64,000 nt of DNA from Bipolaris cookei (taxonomy: Eukaryota > Ascomycota > Dothideomycetes > Pleosporales > Pleosporaceae). Position numbers and translations under genes: made by a program. Of this stretch, positions 52,602-63,516 are shown piece by piece. Each line of letters opens with the position of its first letter. The stretch's first letter is position 1. The notes beneath the pieces were generated by a model. The model worked only from the letters and a program-made list of their open reading frames with translations. It ran no database searches and had not been told where the DNA came from. The DNA is taken from NCBI GenBank assembly GCA_002286855.1, contig NRSV01000026.1, forward strand, positions 10,553-74,552, read 5' to 3'.

Positions 52602-53509
52602 TTAGAAGCAGAAAACCTGATCCTCAAGCTTACTGACCGGCCTTGCCTTCTCGAATCCCAGACTCTCCGTCGCCTTCTTCATAGCCGCCACCATAGGCGG
52701 GGGCCCGCAAATCAGAATCTTGACATCCTTAGCCGGGGCTGGAAGCTTCTCCTTAATCATATCAGCAGTCACGAAGCCGACGCCTCCGTTCCACTTCTCA
52801 GGCGGGTTGTTGAGCACGTAGTGGACTCGGAACTTGGGGTCCTTGGTAGCAAGCGCATCTAGTTCGTCTTTGAGCAGTATATCCTCGGGGTTCACATTGG
52901 CAAAGATGAGATCGACTTCGGTCTTGTCACCTGATGGTCGTCCGCGCATAATAGCCTTGGCGATTTGCAGCATGGGAGTGATACCGGTGCCGCCGGCAAT
53001 CATGCCAAAGTGCCTGACCATGTTGGGGGTGTATACCATGGCGCCCTTGGGGCCTCGGATCTTCATCTTGTCGCCGATCTTGAGTTCGGTTACGTATTTA
53101 GAGATGTTGCCGGTGGGGTACGACTTGATGATAAGGTCGACATGGCCTTTGTCTTCGTCGGAGGTGATGGGGGTGTACGAGCGAACGACTTCCTTGGGCT
53201 GGCCGGGGATCGTGGCGGCAAGAGAAATGTGCTGGCCGATGGGGAGGCCGAGGATATCAGTTGGGCGGGGCAGCTTGAAGCGGTAAATGGCCGTGTTGTG
53301 CGAGATGACTTGCTTGTGCTCGAGTTCAAACTCCTGGAACTCGGTGGGCTTGAGCACTTTGCGGGGCGCTGAGTGGGTTTAGTTTGAAGTGTTCCTTTTG
53401 CTTGTGCTGGGATGCTCTTACCGCTACTGCTGCTGGAGTATACCAGGTAGCCACCCACAATGGCAACCAAGGCCACCGCAAATGGTAGGAGATCCATGAC
53501 TGATACCAT
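52602..53509 (-). CDS. cbr1: NADH-cytochrome b5 reductase
   Basis: Exons 53422-53509 and 52602-53368 give 284 residues. An N-terminal membrane anchor (LLPFAVALVAIVGGYLVY) is followed by the FAD domain (RFKLPRPTDILGLPIGQHI; RSYTPITSDE, the FAD-binding RxYTP motif; GNISKYV) and the NADH domain (GGTGITPMLQ, FANVNPEDILL, CGPPPMV), ending in the conserved VFCF. It transfers electrons from NADH to cytochrome b5 for sterol and fatty-acid desaturation at the ER or outer mitochondrial membrane. The start at 53509 is chosen because it precedes the anchor; an in-frame TTG is two codons upstream. Confidence 0.93.
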
Positions 53510-53812
53510 TGTCAACGCGTGTAGGAGCCGGCGTCTAATGGCTTAAAAGAAGAAAAGGAAGAGGAAAACAGCGGATGAGCTGGAATGATTCCCAAAAGGT
53601 CGGGAGTTCCGAAGACAGGTCCGCTAAACGCACGCCCCGCTTCCATTGGTTGCAGTCGCGAGACTTGGCATGCTTAGTTCTCTCTCTCTCTCTCTCGGGG
53701 ACTGGATGCGCGTTTCGGGAAACTCGACCCACATCACGTGTTGACCGTATGATAATCGTGGCCGGGGTCTGTTGTCTGAATTCCTACACTACAATACACC
53801 AAGTTCATATGA
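53510..53812. other. Promoter of CBR1 and 3' flank of the GH76 gene
   Basis: 303 bp with a CT dinucleotide run at about 53673-53696 and ACATCACGTG near 53732. No coding content supported. Confidence 0.5.
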
Positions 53813-55281
53813 CTAGCACAACAGAGCCGCGGCAAACGCAGCAGCCAGGACGACCGTCATACTGGCCGTCATGGTACCTGCAGCACCTGCAGCACCCGTT
53901 CCCTCCCGCCCAGCACTGTCCGACAGTTTTGAAGCTTCACCGTCCTCTGCCGAGCTGCCAGTAGCATTGAATTCTTGGATCTTTGTCTGCGAATACAACA
54001 AACCTTGCACGGCCTCCATTGCACTGAATACCTCGCCCAAGTTCCCATCACTAGCAGTGCTAGACTCCCACATGCTTTCTGGGTCTGCCCAACTTAGCGA
54101 GCATGCAACGTCGCCTGTCTCTCCGTCTTCTCCCTGACCCTTGTTACAAGCCCTAGCTGCGCCCTCGGCCGACTTCTTCAGCATCAACGTCAAAGGACCC
54201 GTCACAGCAGGTGCAGCAACTGCAGCGCGGGCATAGGAACGAGCAGCAACGCCTTTGAAGGCCCGATGGTCCACGGCGCATTTGCCGCTGCCTTCGCAAG
54301 CGCTCTCTACGAGAACATCGTTGTCAAGGAAACGAGATGTAGAATTTACAAACCCCTTGACTGTGTCGGCCCATTTCTGCTTACCATCCGTCTAAAAAAT
54401 TCATTAGTGGCTCTCCAAATACATGTATAAGAATGTACTTACGATGTTGTATAGGACAGCCACGCCCTCAGTGAAAAGCCCGTGGTTATAGGTAAATTGA
54501 ACTTGATTGAACGAAGTACAATTCTCTTCTCCATCGGCGCCGTCGTAAATGTCGTAGTCGTCCGTGATGAAGCCCGTTCCATGTGCCCAGTCAAAGATCT
54601 TCTCGGCCCATTCAGCATAGGTGCCGTTGCCGGTAAATCTCGCAAGGCGAGAGGCGAGGAGAAAGAAGTTTCCGTTTGAGGCCATCTGCTTGTAGTTGAA
54701 TCCCATGTTGAAGCTATAGAGCTCCATAGAAAGACCACCGTCACAGATTTCAGTGTTCCATCGCATGGTAAGGACATCAAATACAGAAATGGCTGCGTCT
54801 ACCCATGATCCATTCACAGGCTTTGGAAATCCAAATTCAGCAGCACTCATCGCTGCCTGAGCCCAGGCGCATTGGTCGTCGTTGGTCATGGATGCGGTCT
54901 GGTTCAGCACCATGAAGGCATAGTCGTTTCCTCGCTGCCATTGAATACCTTGCAAGACTAACGGGTCGTATTGCTTATCGCCAGTCAAACTCGAGTATCC
55001 GATCAGCCCATCGAGCACGATACCGGCTTCCCACCAATAGTACTCCTCGGGGAAAACTCCAGGGATTCCAGACTCGGAGACGCTCTCGTTGTAATATTTC
55101 ACGATGCCATTTGCCAGGGTCTTTGCAGTATCGACAATTGAATCTGCAAATGTTAGGGATTGGTTCAGCACGTGAGAAAACACGCCATGTTACCTCTACT
55201 GTTTACGTCCAAATCAAGGGCTGCGACATTGCCATAGAGGCATGAAAGAGCGAGTGATAGCACAGCTGTGTGTACAAACAT
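53813..55281 (-). CDS. GH76 mannan endo-1,6-alpha-mannosidase (DFG5/DCW1-like)
   Basis: Exons 55194-55281, 54443-55143 and 53813-54391 give 455 residues. Signal peptide (MFVHTAVLSLALSCLYGNVAA), GH76 domain with EYYWWEAGIVLDGLIGYSSL, MTNDDQCAWAQAAMSAAEFG, CDGGLSMELYSFNMGFNYKQ, GFITDDYDIYDGADGEENC, NHGLFTEGVAVLYNI, and a C-terminal Ser/Gly/Ala-rich region plus hydrophobic tail (MTASMTVVLAAAFAAALLC) fitting a GPI anchor. Several N-glycosylation sequons (NQTA, NGTY, NATG). Dfg5/Dcw1 enzymes are thought to act on the GPI glycan core to cross-link GPI-proteins to wall glucan and are essential for wall building and septation. Three exons with canonical splice sites. Confidence 0.9.
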
Positions 55282-55644
55282 GGTGAAAAGCAGCAAAATC
55301 ACGAAATGAATGAATGTGGTTAAGAAAGGCAAGAAACGAGGCTGCGAAGAACGAAAAGGCCTTGAGTTTAGTCTACCGATTATGGTAGAGGGTGTTTCGA
55401 CATTCTTCTAGTGCTTTTCGCGTGGACCTGAGCCGCGGCGCTTGACGATACAACCAATGGTAGTTGTTCTACTGTTAAATGATGCAGCACGCCTTAATTC
55501 AAAAGGGGCGCCTGTTCTAGGCATCACGGGGCTCGCCATCCAAGCTTCAGCGCCACCTACTTTACTTCCGCCTGTAAAACCCCTTTGATATGCCTGACGC
55601 TCGTCGTGCATTTAGATTGTAAGAACAGCCTTATTACAGTAATG
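55282..55644. other. Promoter of the GH76 gene / 3' flank of the UPF0261 gene
   Basis: 363 bp, no coding content recognised. It marks the left edge of the proposed catabolic cluster. Confidence 0.5.
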
Positions 55645-56901
55645 TTAGGTGGTTTTACGCTCAATCCTTATTTTTGCAATCAAAGCCTCAGCGACATCAT
55701 GTGCGAATCCTTCGTCGTTGATTGGTCGGTCGTCTTCCACGATATCAATTCCATTTCCTTGAAGACCATTCTTAATAGCATCGAAGAGTGCCGCATCAGC
55801 TCTCGCGTCTTCAAATGGCCCTCCCGGTGTTGCAATCATGCTGATTCCTCCCTTTGGAAGCCAAATCTGCACCGCCCGTGGATCCTTTGCATGCTTCTTC
55901 AGCTGAGTCGCAATAAATTCACCAACTTGTCTAGCTTCACTCTCTGATGTCCTCATCAGTGTCACAACTGGGTTATGCTCGTATAGCTTGCGATCCTTGT
56001 AGCGCTCCGGGACGGTGCTCTTTGGGCCGAAATTCGTCATATCTGTAGCACCCACAGACACAATGGTTGGTATCCCCGCCCCTGCAGCAGCTTCCAGGCG
56101 ATGTTCACCCGCGCTCATGACACCACCTGTAAGGTGATCGCATATCTCTGTCGTTGTAAGATCGAGCACTGCGTCGAGGCCTCCTTCTCGAACAAGTCGC
56201 TCCATGGCCTTTCCGCCATGCCCTGTGGCATGGAACACATATGTTTCGATGTCGTAGTTGGCCTCCAAATGTCTTCGAATCGCATCCACGGCTGGGGTGG
56301 TGACGCCGAACATCGTGATGCCAACGCGCTTCTTCTGCAACTGAGCCGCGTTCCTACTCTTTGATGAGTATGTTCGAGACATACCGGCAATGGCAGCCCC
56401 AGCATTACTGAGGACGTTTCGAAGGACTTGGTTTAAGCCAGCCACATCAACAACGCTGTACATCATCGTGATATCCGTTTCTCCAACAATTGGGCCCGTG
56501 TCGCCGCTCGCTACGGTTGAAACTATTAGCTTCGGAAAGCCGATAGGCAGAGCGTTTCTCATCACTTCTGCAGCGAGCGATGTACCACCCGAGCCACCTG
56601 CGTTGATCAAGCCATGAATTGTGCCGTCTTCATAAAGCTTCTTGACGGCTTTTGTAGCATAGTCCGCCATGGCCTTGATGACCTCGCCTCGCGGGAGATC
56701 GCTGACCTTTTCTCCATTGCCAAAATCATTCAGTAGCTGCTGTTGGGTAATATCGATAGCTTTGTGTTCGATAGGGTTGCGGCCCACATCAACAAGGATT
56801 ACAATGGTATCATTCCGCTGAATGCTGTCACGTAGAAAAAGCAACTCTTCCAATTTCGTATCACAGGTACCGATGAGTGCAACGCAAGGAGAAGGAGACA
56901 T
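55645..56901 (-). CDS. Tm-1-like UPF0261 protein
   Basis: Single exon, 418 residues. Starts MSPSPCVALIGTCDTKLEEL; further family blocks GLINAGGSGGTSLAAEVMRN, KLIVSTVASGDTGPIVGETD, TMFGVTTPAVDAIRRHLE, VFHATGHGGKAMERLV, DLTTTEICDHLTGGVMSAGE and GPFEDARADAALFDAIK. This is the Tm-1-like ATP-binding (UPF0261) family, full length. In plants the same domain is the N-terminal half of Tm-1, known for inhibiting tobamovirus replication; the microbial role is metabolic and not settled. The partner domain is encoded by the next gene, transcribed divergently from a 227 bp shared promoter. Strong similarity is expected to bacterial homologues, so inheritance by transfer is worth considering. Confidence 0.88.
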   Translation of the reverse strand: MSPSPCVALIGTCDTKLEELLFLRDSIQRNDTIVILVDVGRNPIEHKAIDITQQQLLNDFGNGEKVSDLPRGEVIKAMADYATKAVKKLYEDGTIHGLINAGGSGGTSLAAEVMRNALPIGFPKLIVSTVASGDTGPIVGETDITMMYSVVDVAGLNQVLRNVLSNAGAAIAGMSRTYSSKSRNAAQLQKKRVGITMFGVTTPAVDAIRRHLEANYDIETYVFHATGHGGKAMERLVREGGLDAVLDLTTTEICDHLTGGVMSAGEHRLEAAAGAGIPTIVSVGATDMTNFGPKSTVPERYKDRKLYEHNPVVTLMRTSESEARQVGEFIATQLKKHAKDPRAVQIWLPKGGISMIATPGGPFEDARADAALFDAIKNGLQGNGIDIVEDDRPINDEGFAHDVAEALIAKIRIERKTT

Positions 56902-57128
56902 GACAATAGATATAGATAAGGAATAGGTTGTGGTAAACTCAACTCCACGGGAATGCCAGTGGGTCTCAAGTAATCATCCTCATGTAATGCCATCCCCGCG
57001 CCAGAAATGACGTCATCGCATACTACACTTCCTCAATCGTTCCTAGAACCAACGTGATCGCAGCATCAAATCTAAGACTATCAAGTCGTCTGATCTTCCG
57101 CAACTCGATTATTCGGGATATACCAGCT
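56902..57128. promoter_or_regulatory. Bidirectional promoter between the two Tm-1-type genes
   Basis: Only 227 bp separate the two start codons, implying co-regulation. It contains GACGTCATCGC near 57009, a CRE-like palindrome (TGACGTCA). Binding sites of the local Zn2Cys6 regulator (CGG triplets) would be expected here but no clear CGG-N-CCG pair is obvious by eye. Confidence 0.6.
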
Positions 57129-58047
57129 ATGTCTCCACCAATCGACCGCACATCCATCCTCTCAAACCTCCGTTCTCAAATCAAAAATGAAAAAATCATC
57201 GTCGGTGCAGGCGCGGGTATCGGTCTCAGCGCTAAATTCATCGAAGCAGGTGGCGGTGATTTGATTATAATATATAATAGCGGGAGATATCGCATGGCAG
57301 GCCGCGGGTCGCTGGCTGGATTGATGCCGTACGGTAATGCGAATGATGTTGTGCTTGAGATGGTAAGTCCGAGATACAAAGCTCCCATTTAATTCTTCTC
57401 TTTGTAGAAAAGTAAATATATGGGAGACTGATATGTAGTAGGCTGGCGAAGTCCTTCCCATTGTCAAATCAACACCTGTGCTCGCAGGTGTCTGCGCCAC
57501 GGATCTTTTCCGCGACATGTCGCGTTTCCTGAAGCAGCTCAAGGATCTCGGGTTCGCGGGGATCCAGAATTTCCCTACTGTAGGCTTGATAGACGGGACG
57601 TTTCGCCAGAATCTTGAAGAGACGGGCATATCGTATGATGCTGAAGTCGAGGTTGTCAAGATGGCGCGGGAGATGGATCTCCTGACTACGCCGTATGTGT
57701 TTAATGTGGAGGAGGCAAAGAAGATGGCGAGTGCGGGTGCGGATGTACTGGTTGCGCATATGGGGTTGACTACGTCGGGGAGTATTGGCGCGGCGACGGG
57801 GAAGAGTCTGGACGAGTGTGTGAAGCTGATTCAGGAGATTCGGGACGCGGCGACGGAGATCAAGAATGATGTTATTATTCTGTGCCATGGTGGTCCAATT
57901 GCGAAGCCGGAGGATGCAGAGTATGTCATTAGTCGGACGAAGGGTGTGCATGGCTTCTATGGTGCGAGCTCTATGGAGAGATTACCGGTCGAAGAGGCTA
58001 TCACCAATATTACGAAGACGTTCAAGGGAATAAATGGGAAACCGTAG
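57129..58047 (+). CDS. TIM-barrel PEP-hydrolase-like protein (Tm-1 C-terminal domain type)
   Basis: Exons 57129-57362 and 57442-58047 give 279 residues. Starts MSPPIDRTSILSNLRSQI; blocks IIVGAGAGIGLSAKFIEAGG, NSGRYRMAGRGSLAGLMPYG, VLAGVCATDLFRDMSRFL, GFAGIQNFPTVGLIDGTFR, LVAHMGLTTSGSIGA and GFYGASSMERLPVEEAI. This is the phosphoenolpyruvate-hydrolase-like TIM-barrel family, which forms the C-terminal half of plant Tm-1 and is commonly adjacent to UPF0261 genes in bacteria. The upstream in-frame GTG at 57054 is not used as start. The 79 bp intron (GTAAGT...TAGTAG) preserves the EM-AGEVLPIV junction. The reaction is unknown; a C-C or C-O lyase/hydrolase on an organic acid is plausible. Confidence 0.87.
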
Positions 58048-58134
58048 GTGTAGAACTACGAACTGAACAAAAGCAAACGGGTTCTAAACTACTAATGTGT
58101 CTATCACTATGCACCGAATCATGGTACTAATAAC

Positions 58135-59829
58135 TTATAAAGTATAACGGAAATTTGGGTGACGGTCGCCCAGTTTTCCAGAGTCAATCTCTCTGATCCT
58201 CTCTTCAACAGCCATTCTCTCCCTCTTTCTGTTGATCCTGCGAAGAACAATGTACATAATGCCGTACCCGCAAGCTGCCACTGTGATTGCGCAGATGGAT
58301 ACCGCATGACCAATTACGTACCGGCCATCGCTATTGGAGAGGCGATAGATCTGACCAGCCATGATACCCGCTGAGTTTCCAATGGCTTGTTGTAGACCAA
58401 TAGCAGTAGCGCGCTTGAAGTATCCAGCATTACTGTTGATGACCCACGTAACGTTAAGTCCAACACAGCAGAAGATGCCGGTGGCCGTAACAAATGTTGC
58501 AAAATATAGTACACCTGTTGACGCCATTGAGACTCCGAGCATCATAGCATAGCCAACGGATGTGACTAGGGCCAAAGGAATCATGAAGTAGGCTCGGCGG
58601 TTGACATAGTCCGAGCAGAAAGCTATGAAGAGGTACACTGCCGAGGCCCAGATGTACACGGGTACTGTCAGAAGCTGAGTGCGGATGCTTGAGTAGCCGA
58701 ATCCACGGATGATTACAGGAAGAAACGTTGAGAAACCAAAGGAGCATGTGTTTGCGCAAAATTGACACGCAGCGCTCAGCCATAGCTTGGGATCCTTGAA
58801 TGCCAGTTTGACCTCAGTTTTATCCATTGCATCTGTTGTCATCGATTTTCCTTGATAGAGTCGTTCTTTTTCGTGTCTAGCGCGAAGGAGCGCCTTTTCG
58901 TCCTCATTCAGCCACCATGCCGTCTCAAAGTTGTCCGGAAGAAGGAAAATCGTTGCAACTCCTACGACAATCGAAATGAGTCCTTCGACGAGAAACAGCC
59001 AACGCCAGCTTAAGGGATTGTTAGTTCATCGTCTAAGGTCAATTTGAATAGTGGAGTACGTACCCAGCAAGACCTCTTGCGCCATGCAGGTTTGTCAAGC
59101 CGTACGCCAGTAGTCCACCAAAAGCTCCGCTCAGGGCAGAGGCAACAAAGAGATACGATACCCTTCGAGCTTGCTCCAGAGGCCTGTAGTACATGCTGAG
59201 GTACAAGGTGAGGCAGGGAAATAGCCCGGATTCAAAGACACCGAGTAAAAGGCGGGTAGCAATGAGAGAAGCATAATTCTGGACAAATGCAGCACCAATA
59301 ATAACAGCGCTCCAGCTGATTATGAAGAAAGGAATTAGACGAGATGGGCGCAGTCTCTTTAGCAGAAGTGACGAAGGGAGTTCGAATGCAATATATGTTA
59401 CATAGAAAAGTGTCACAGCGACATTGAGACGGTTGCCAGTAAGGTTCAGGTCCTCATTCATACCTGCAATAGCAGCATTTCCTAGTACAAATTAGCGAAA
59501 GCTGCATCATGACCACATCAGGGCAAGTATATACCAATGTTGGAACGGTCAAGGTAGGCCACCTACGATAAATTCGTTAACCTTGAAGGATTACCCGGTA
59601 GCATAGAGGTTTCGTACCAAGAACACTATGACCATCATAGGTGACAGGATGAGGTCCAATTTGCGGATAAGCTGTTTAGTCAGTACACGGCTTCAGGTGA
59701 AACACAATAAACACCTACCTTCTTCTCTGCGACTGGATCAATTTGAATTTCTTCAATTGATCCAGCTTGGATATCCTTCTCGCAAAGCGAGCCATCCGTG
59801 ACTTTGGCGTCATGCATTGAATCCGACAT
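58135..59829 (-). CDS. MFS permease, anion:cation symporter family (Dal5-like)
   Basis: Exons 59719-59829, 59618-59671, 59535-59562, 59064-59481 and 58135-59008 give 494 residues. Cytosolic N-terminus, then IRKLDLILSPMMVIVFL, VAYLDRSNIGNAAIAGM (the D-R-x-N-I/V-G-N-A signature of this family), 12 hydrophobic segments overall, the loop motif GVFESGLFPCLTLYLSMYY, and GWRWLFLVEGLISIVVG. Fungal members carry allantoate, nicotinate, pantothenate, tartrate and other organic anions. Location between the TIM-barrel gene and the Zn2Cys6 regulator suggests it imports the cluster's substrate. Exon 3 is only 28 nt; the phases sum correctly. Confidence 0.87.
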
Positions 59830-60159
59830 GGCGCAAAAGATGTGATTGAGACCCAGGGTGAAGTATAATGGCCAAATCGGCGCATTCGCTACAGATATAT
59901 AACATCATAGTATCAGGGTTGCGTGTGGTGGTTTATCGAGTGTATTTACCGATCTATGATAGACATTTGGCCGACGCAGGGATGTCGCCCGCCTTGCCAA
60001 TCTAGGTGGTAGATGCACGCTAAACTCGCAGCGACCCACTGTAACATGGACTGCGGATAAGATAAACATATATCGTGACCCTGGTCATATTGCCATATCA
60101 ATACTAAGCGGATACTTATCGGCAAATTCTTCTGCATCCTCTGAGTATTGCTGTGTTCC
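59830..60159. promoter_or_regulatory. Divergent promoter, MFS permease / Zn2Cys6 regulator
   Basis: 330 bp between start codons; AT-rich with TATATAACATC near 59895. Shared control of permease and regulator is likely from layout. Confidence 0.5.
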
Positions 60160-62417
60160 ATGATGGATGAGCGTGTCGGAGACCGAGTAAAGAGGATTGA
60201 CAGTGGGCCGTTAAGAAAGAAAAGGAAGAGAGGACGGCAGGCTAAGAGTTGTATAACGTGTCACAGAAGAAAACAGAAGGCACGTATGACATAATCAGGA
60301 ATGCCCGCTATGACGTCGTCTGAAAGAACCTCACGAGCTTCAAGAGTCACGTTGGAAACGACCGACGACTGACCAGAGTTACAGTGTGACGGAGAGCTGC
60401 CATGCTTTAACTGTACACGACGCGATGTAGCATCGGACTGCACATACAGTGAAGAAGCTGAGGCCCATCGCCAGCAACCGGTACATGTATCTACCTTTAG
60501 TAATACCGAACCAGTCGCTGAAAACATCGCAGGTACTAATGCGAGTGAGTTGAAACTATATTGTCTGCATCTTGCACAAAAATCTTTCAACTAATGCCAT
60601 ACCAAGGTACCCAGGCTGTTCCATCATGCAACAGAGTTTCGCCAGAACCCAGAGATGCACAGGTCGGAAATCTCTTTCGGAGTAGAGATGCTCCTTCTTT
60701 CTTCGGTTCATCTTACTTCGGACCCCAGGCTGCAGCTAAAATAATCGAAGAACCTGCACCAGATCTCTCATCTGGCATTCGTCACGCATCGGCTTCAGCG
60801 CAGTCCTTTCGAGACGTTGGTGGCCCTTTTTCACAAATCTGGGATCTATTGGGTATATTGCCTCGAAACAAAGCCAGTGTTGATCGACTGGTTGATGTGT
60901 TTATTGTCGAGCTCAACTGGACTATTGATGCAATACATCCTGCTTCATTCAAGACCAAGTATGCTGAGTTTTGGGAACGTAAATTTGGCTTTGATGACTA
61001 CGCATCCATCGACTTGCGTTGGCTGGCATTGCTATTCATCATCCTTGCTTATGGCGTCTTCTTAGATTGCCCACACCCGAAGAACGCTGAAGTTCAGCGA
61101 GACCTGCAGGAAACATCTCTCCGCTTTTACTGGGCTTCTCGACGAGCCATTGTGATCGCGCCAACTTTTTATGGCGAGTCAACAGATCTTGTCCGCGCTG
61201 GTGTCTTAGTAACGCGCTATCTCATACACATGCGACGAGTCCCAGAGTCCTGGTTGACGACCAGTTTCGCTATGCGCATGGCCCAAGCTCAAGGCATGCA
61301 CATCGATGGTGAGCGATGGCGACTTCCGCGAAAAGAGACGGAGACTCGAAGGCGACTCTGGAGTCATTTGTATACCTTGGATAAGACAATTGCATTGGCC
61401 ATTGGCCGTCCATTTGCAATCGTGGACCAGCAATGCCTCGTCCAACGAGCAACCAATGTCTGGCTAGATGATGAACCAGAAGAACGTGCTGCAGCTCTGC
61501 CCATTCTGCCGCTGTCCGAGCCCACATTGAGTGTCTATAATTTCCTAGCTCATGATTTGGCAAAAATTGTCGGTAACATCCAAGAGCGCTGCTTTGGCCT
61601 TTCAACATCTTCGTACGATACCGTTCTTTCTCTAGATCGCGAGGTTCTTGAGTGGGCGGCCAGATTACCAGAGTACTATCGCATCAAAGACTCTGATACT
61701 TCGCAAGATGGTGTTCACCCATTCATACCTTGGAATCGCTTATATCTTCACTCCATGTACCACTTTGCCCGCGTTACACTCCACCGCCCATATCTGCTGC
61801 GCCAAAGTATCACAAATCGCTTTCGACACAGTCACGATGCTTGCATTTCATCGGCTTGTGCTGACCTTGCAATGCGCATCGACTATCTTCAACAGCCTTT
61901 ACAAGATCGGCTGAAATGGAGTTTGGGGCCTCATCATTTGTTCAACAGCGCGCTAGTTTTGGGAATCGTTGCTGTCAAAGATCCACACTCGTACCAATGT
62001 GATGCGATATTAGAAGACCTCACTGCTTATTGCGACATGCAACGCGGAGACATCTGGCTGAATGAGTTTGCACTTGCAGAAGTCAAGATCATTGAACTTT
62101 GCATTAAGAAGTCAAAGCAATTTCGTGAAAATCGTGGTAGCAGCAATAGAGCGAGTACATTACTTGGAATGCGCTATAGCACGACAGTGGATCCTCCAGC
62201 TATTGCGCACGCCGGAGAACGGGATGATGCCAATAACTTTGTTTCGCCAGAAACGATAGACAACTCAGAAGCTGTACCAGGGCTACTCAACTTTGGCGCA
62301 GGAGGCCCCTTCCAATGGCAAGCACCTCCTTGGGGTGATCCATCTACAGACCTGCAGCAATGGGAGCATGTTCTCGATAGTATCACTCAAGAACAGATGC
62401 TTTTTGGGTTTCAATAA
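60160..62417 (+). CDS. Zn2Cys6 transcription factor with fungal-specific domain
   Basis: Exons 60160-60279, 60385-60544 and 60607-62417 give 696 residues. After a basic stretch (RKKRKRGRQAKSC) the binuclear cluster has perfect spacing C-x2-C-x6-C-x5-C-x2-C-x8-C, but only if intron 1 is a GC-AG intron (AAG|GCACGT at 60280 to TTACAG at 60384). The middle homology region is clear: VDRLVDVFIVELNWTIDAIH, RLWSHLYTLDKTIALAIGRP, DDEPEER and FARVTLHRPYLLR. The C-terminus is acidic and Gln-rich (WEHVLDSITQEQMLFGFQ) and may activate transcription. As the only regulator in the cluster it probably controls the neighbouring permease, FAH and Tm-1-type genes, in response to their substrate; this is inference from position. 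Confidence 0.88.
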
Positions 62418-62528
62418 TGCTAAGTTCTGTTTTGACAGGTTATTGACCAATGATGCACCGGAAAAATGTAATTCAACGACTATATCTCAGCCAAACATCA
62501 GCTTGAATAATTTGATTGTTTTTCTGAA

Positions 62529-63516
62529 TTATCCAAGCTTGGGCTGCGCTTCGTAAACAACTGGGGTCACTAGACTTCCCATGCCATGGCTCATCACGAT
62601 TCTCAAATCATCCCCAGTTTTCAACCACACTTTTGGTACTTTGCTCACTCCAATGCCATGTGGTGTGCCAGTCATGATCACTGTACCCGGCTCCAGCGTC
62701 GTCCCTTGACTGAGATATGCCACGATTTCCGGAATGCTGAATATCATATCGTTTGCAAGAGAATATTGCATAGTCTCGCCATTCAACACAGTCTTCAACT
62801 CAATTTGACCAGGATCGGGTATTGTAGCGGCAGATACTAGGCAAGGACCTAGCGGCGCGAATCCATCGAAACCTTTTCCGAAACTCCACTGGGCGCCGTT
62901 GAATTGATGGACTCGGGCTGTTACATCGTTGGAACATGTATAGCCCAGGACGTACTCCATTGCGTCCTCTTTGGTGACATTTCTCGCGGCTTTACCTATG
63001 ATGACTGCGAGTTCGGCTTCGTAGTCTGCTTGGCCATCTGTAGCTTGATGCGGTATCAACAGTGGAGCGTTTGGGGCGCCTAGACATGTTGCTGGCTTGA
63101 AGAAGAGTGTGGGGTGGTTGGGAAGATCCAAGTTCATTTCTTTCGCATGTTTTCGGTAGTTCAGGCCTATGCAGCGGATGGTTCCTACTTCAGACTTTGA
63201 GAGTGGCGGAAGTAATCTCGAGACTGTGAGGACTGTGCTTGTGGGCTTGTTCTGTAGCGAGAGAACAGACGTTCCTGTAAAGAGGTGGGCTTTAACTTTT
63301 TCTCCTGACGCTAGAGCTGCGCCAACTGTGCTGTCTCAGCAGATGTGAAAAATTGTCAGGCGGGCTGCTTACTATCGATGTTTGCATCGAGTGGCTCACC
63401 GAGGTGCTCGACATTGTCTTCCTCGGCGACAAAACGTATTAATCTTGTCCAGCTCTACATTTCCATGTCAACTGTATGGTTGTTTTCAGTTCGAAGTTGG
63501 ATTATACCGTAGGCAT
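62529..63516 (-). CDS. Fumarylacetoacetate-hydrolase-family protein
   Basis: Exons 63373-63454 and 62529-63325 cover SWTRLIRFVAEEDNVEHLGE through EAQPKLG; a tiny first exon (ATG CCT ACG at 63508-63516, donor GTATAA) would give 295 residues. Family blocks: TIRCIGLNYRKHAKEMNL, LFFKPATCLG, DYEAELAVIIGKAARNV, GYTCSNDVTARVHQFNGAQW, KGFDGFAPLGPCLV, SLANDMIFSIPEIVAYLSQG, TLEPGTVIMTGTPHGIGV. The acidic metal ligands (E in YEAELA, D in CSNDVTAR) are present. Members hydrolyse, decarboxylate or hydrate beta-diketo or oxo acids. Its place beside the regulator fits the last step of a degradation pathway. The N-terminus is uncertain because a TAG immediately precedes the SWTRL codons; an alternative ATG in the same frame is at 63552. 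Confidence 0.85.

Noticed and set aside
55645..56901. Calling the Tm-1-like gene an antiviral factor
   Set aside because: Antiviral activity is known for plant Tm-1 only; the fungal gene sits in a metabolic-looking cluster and no such role can be inferred.
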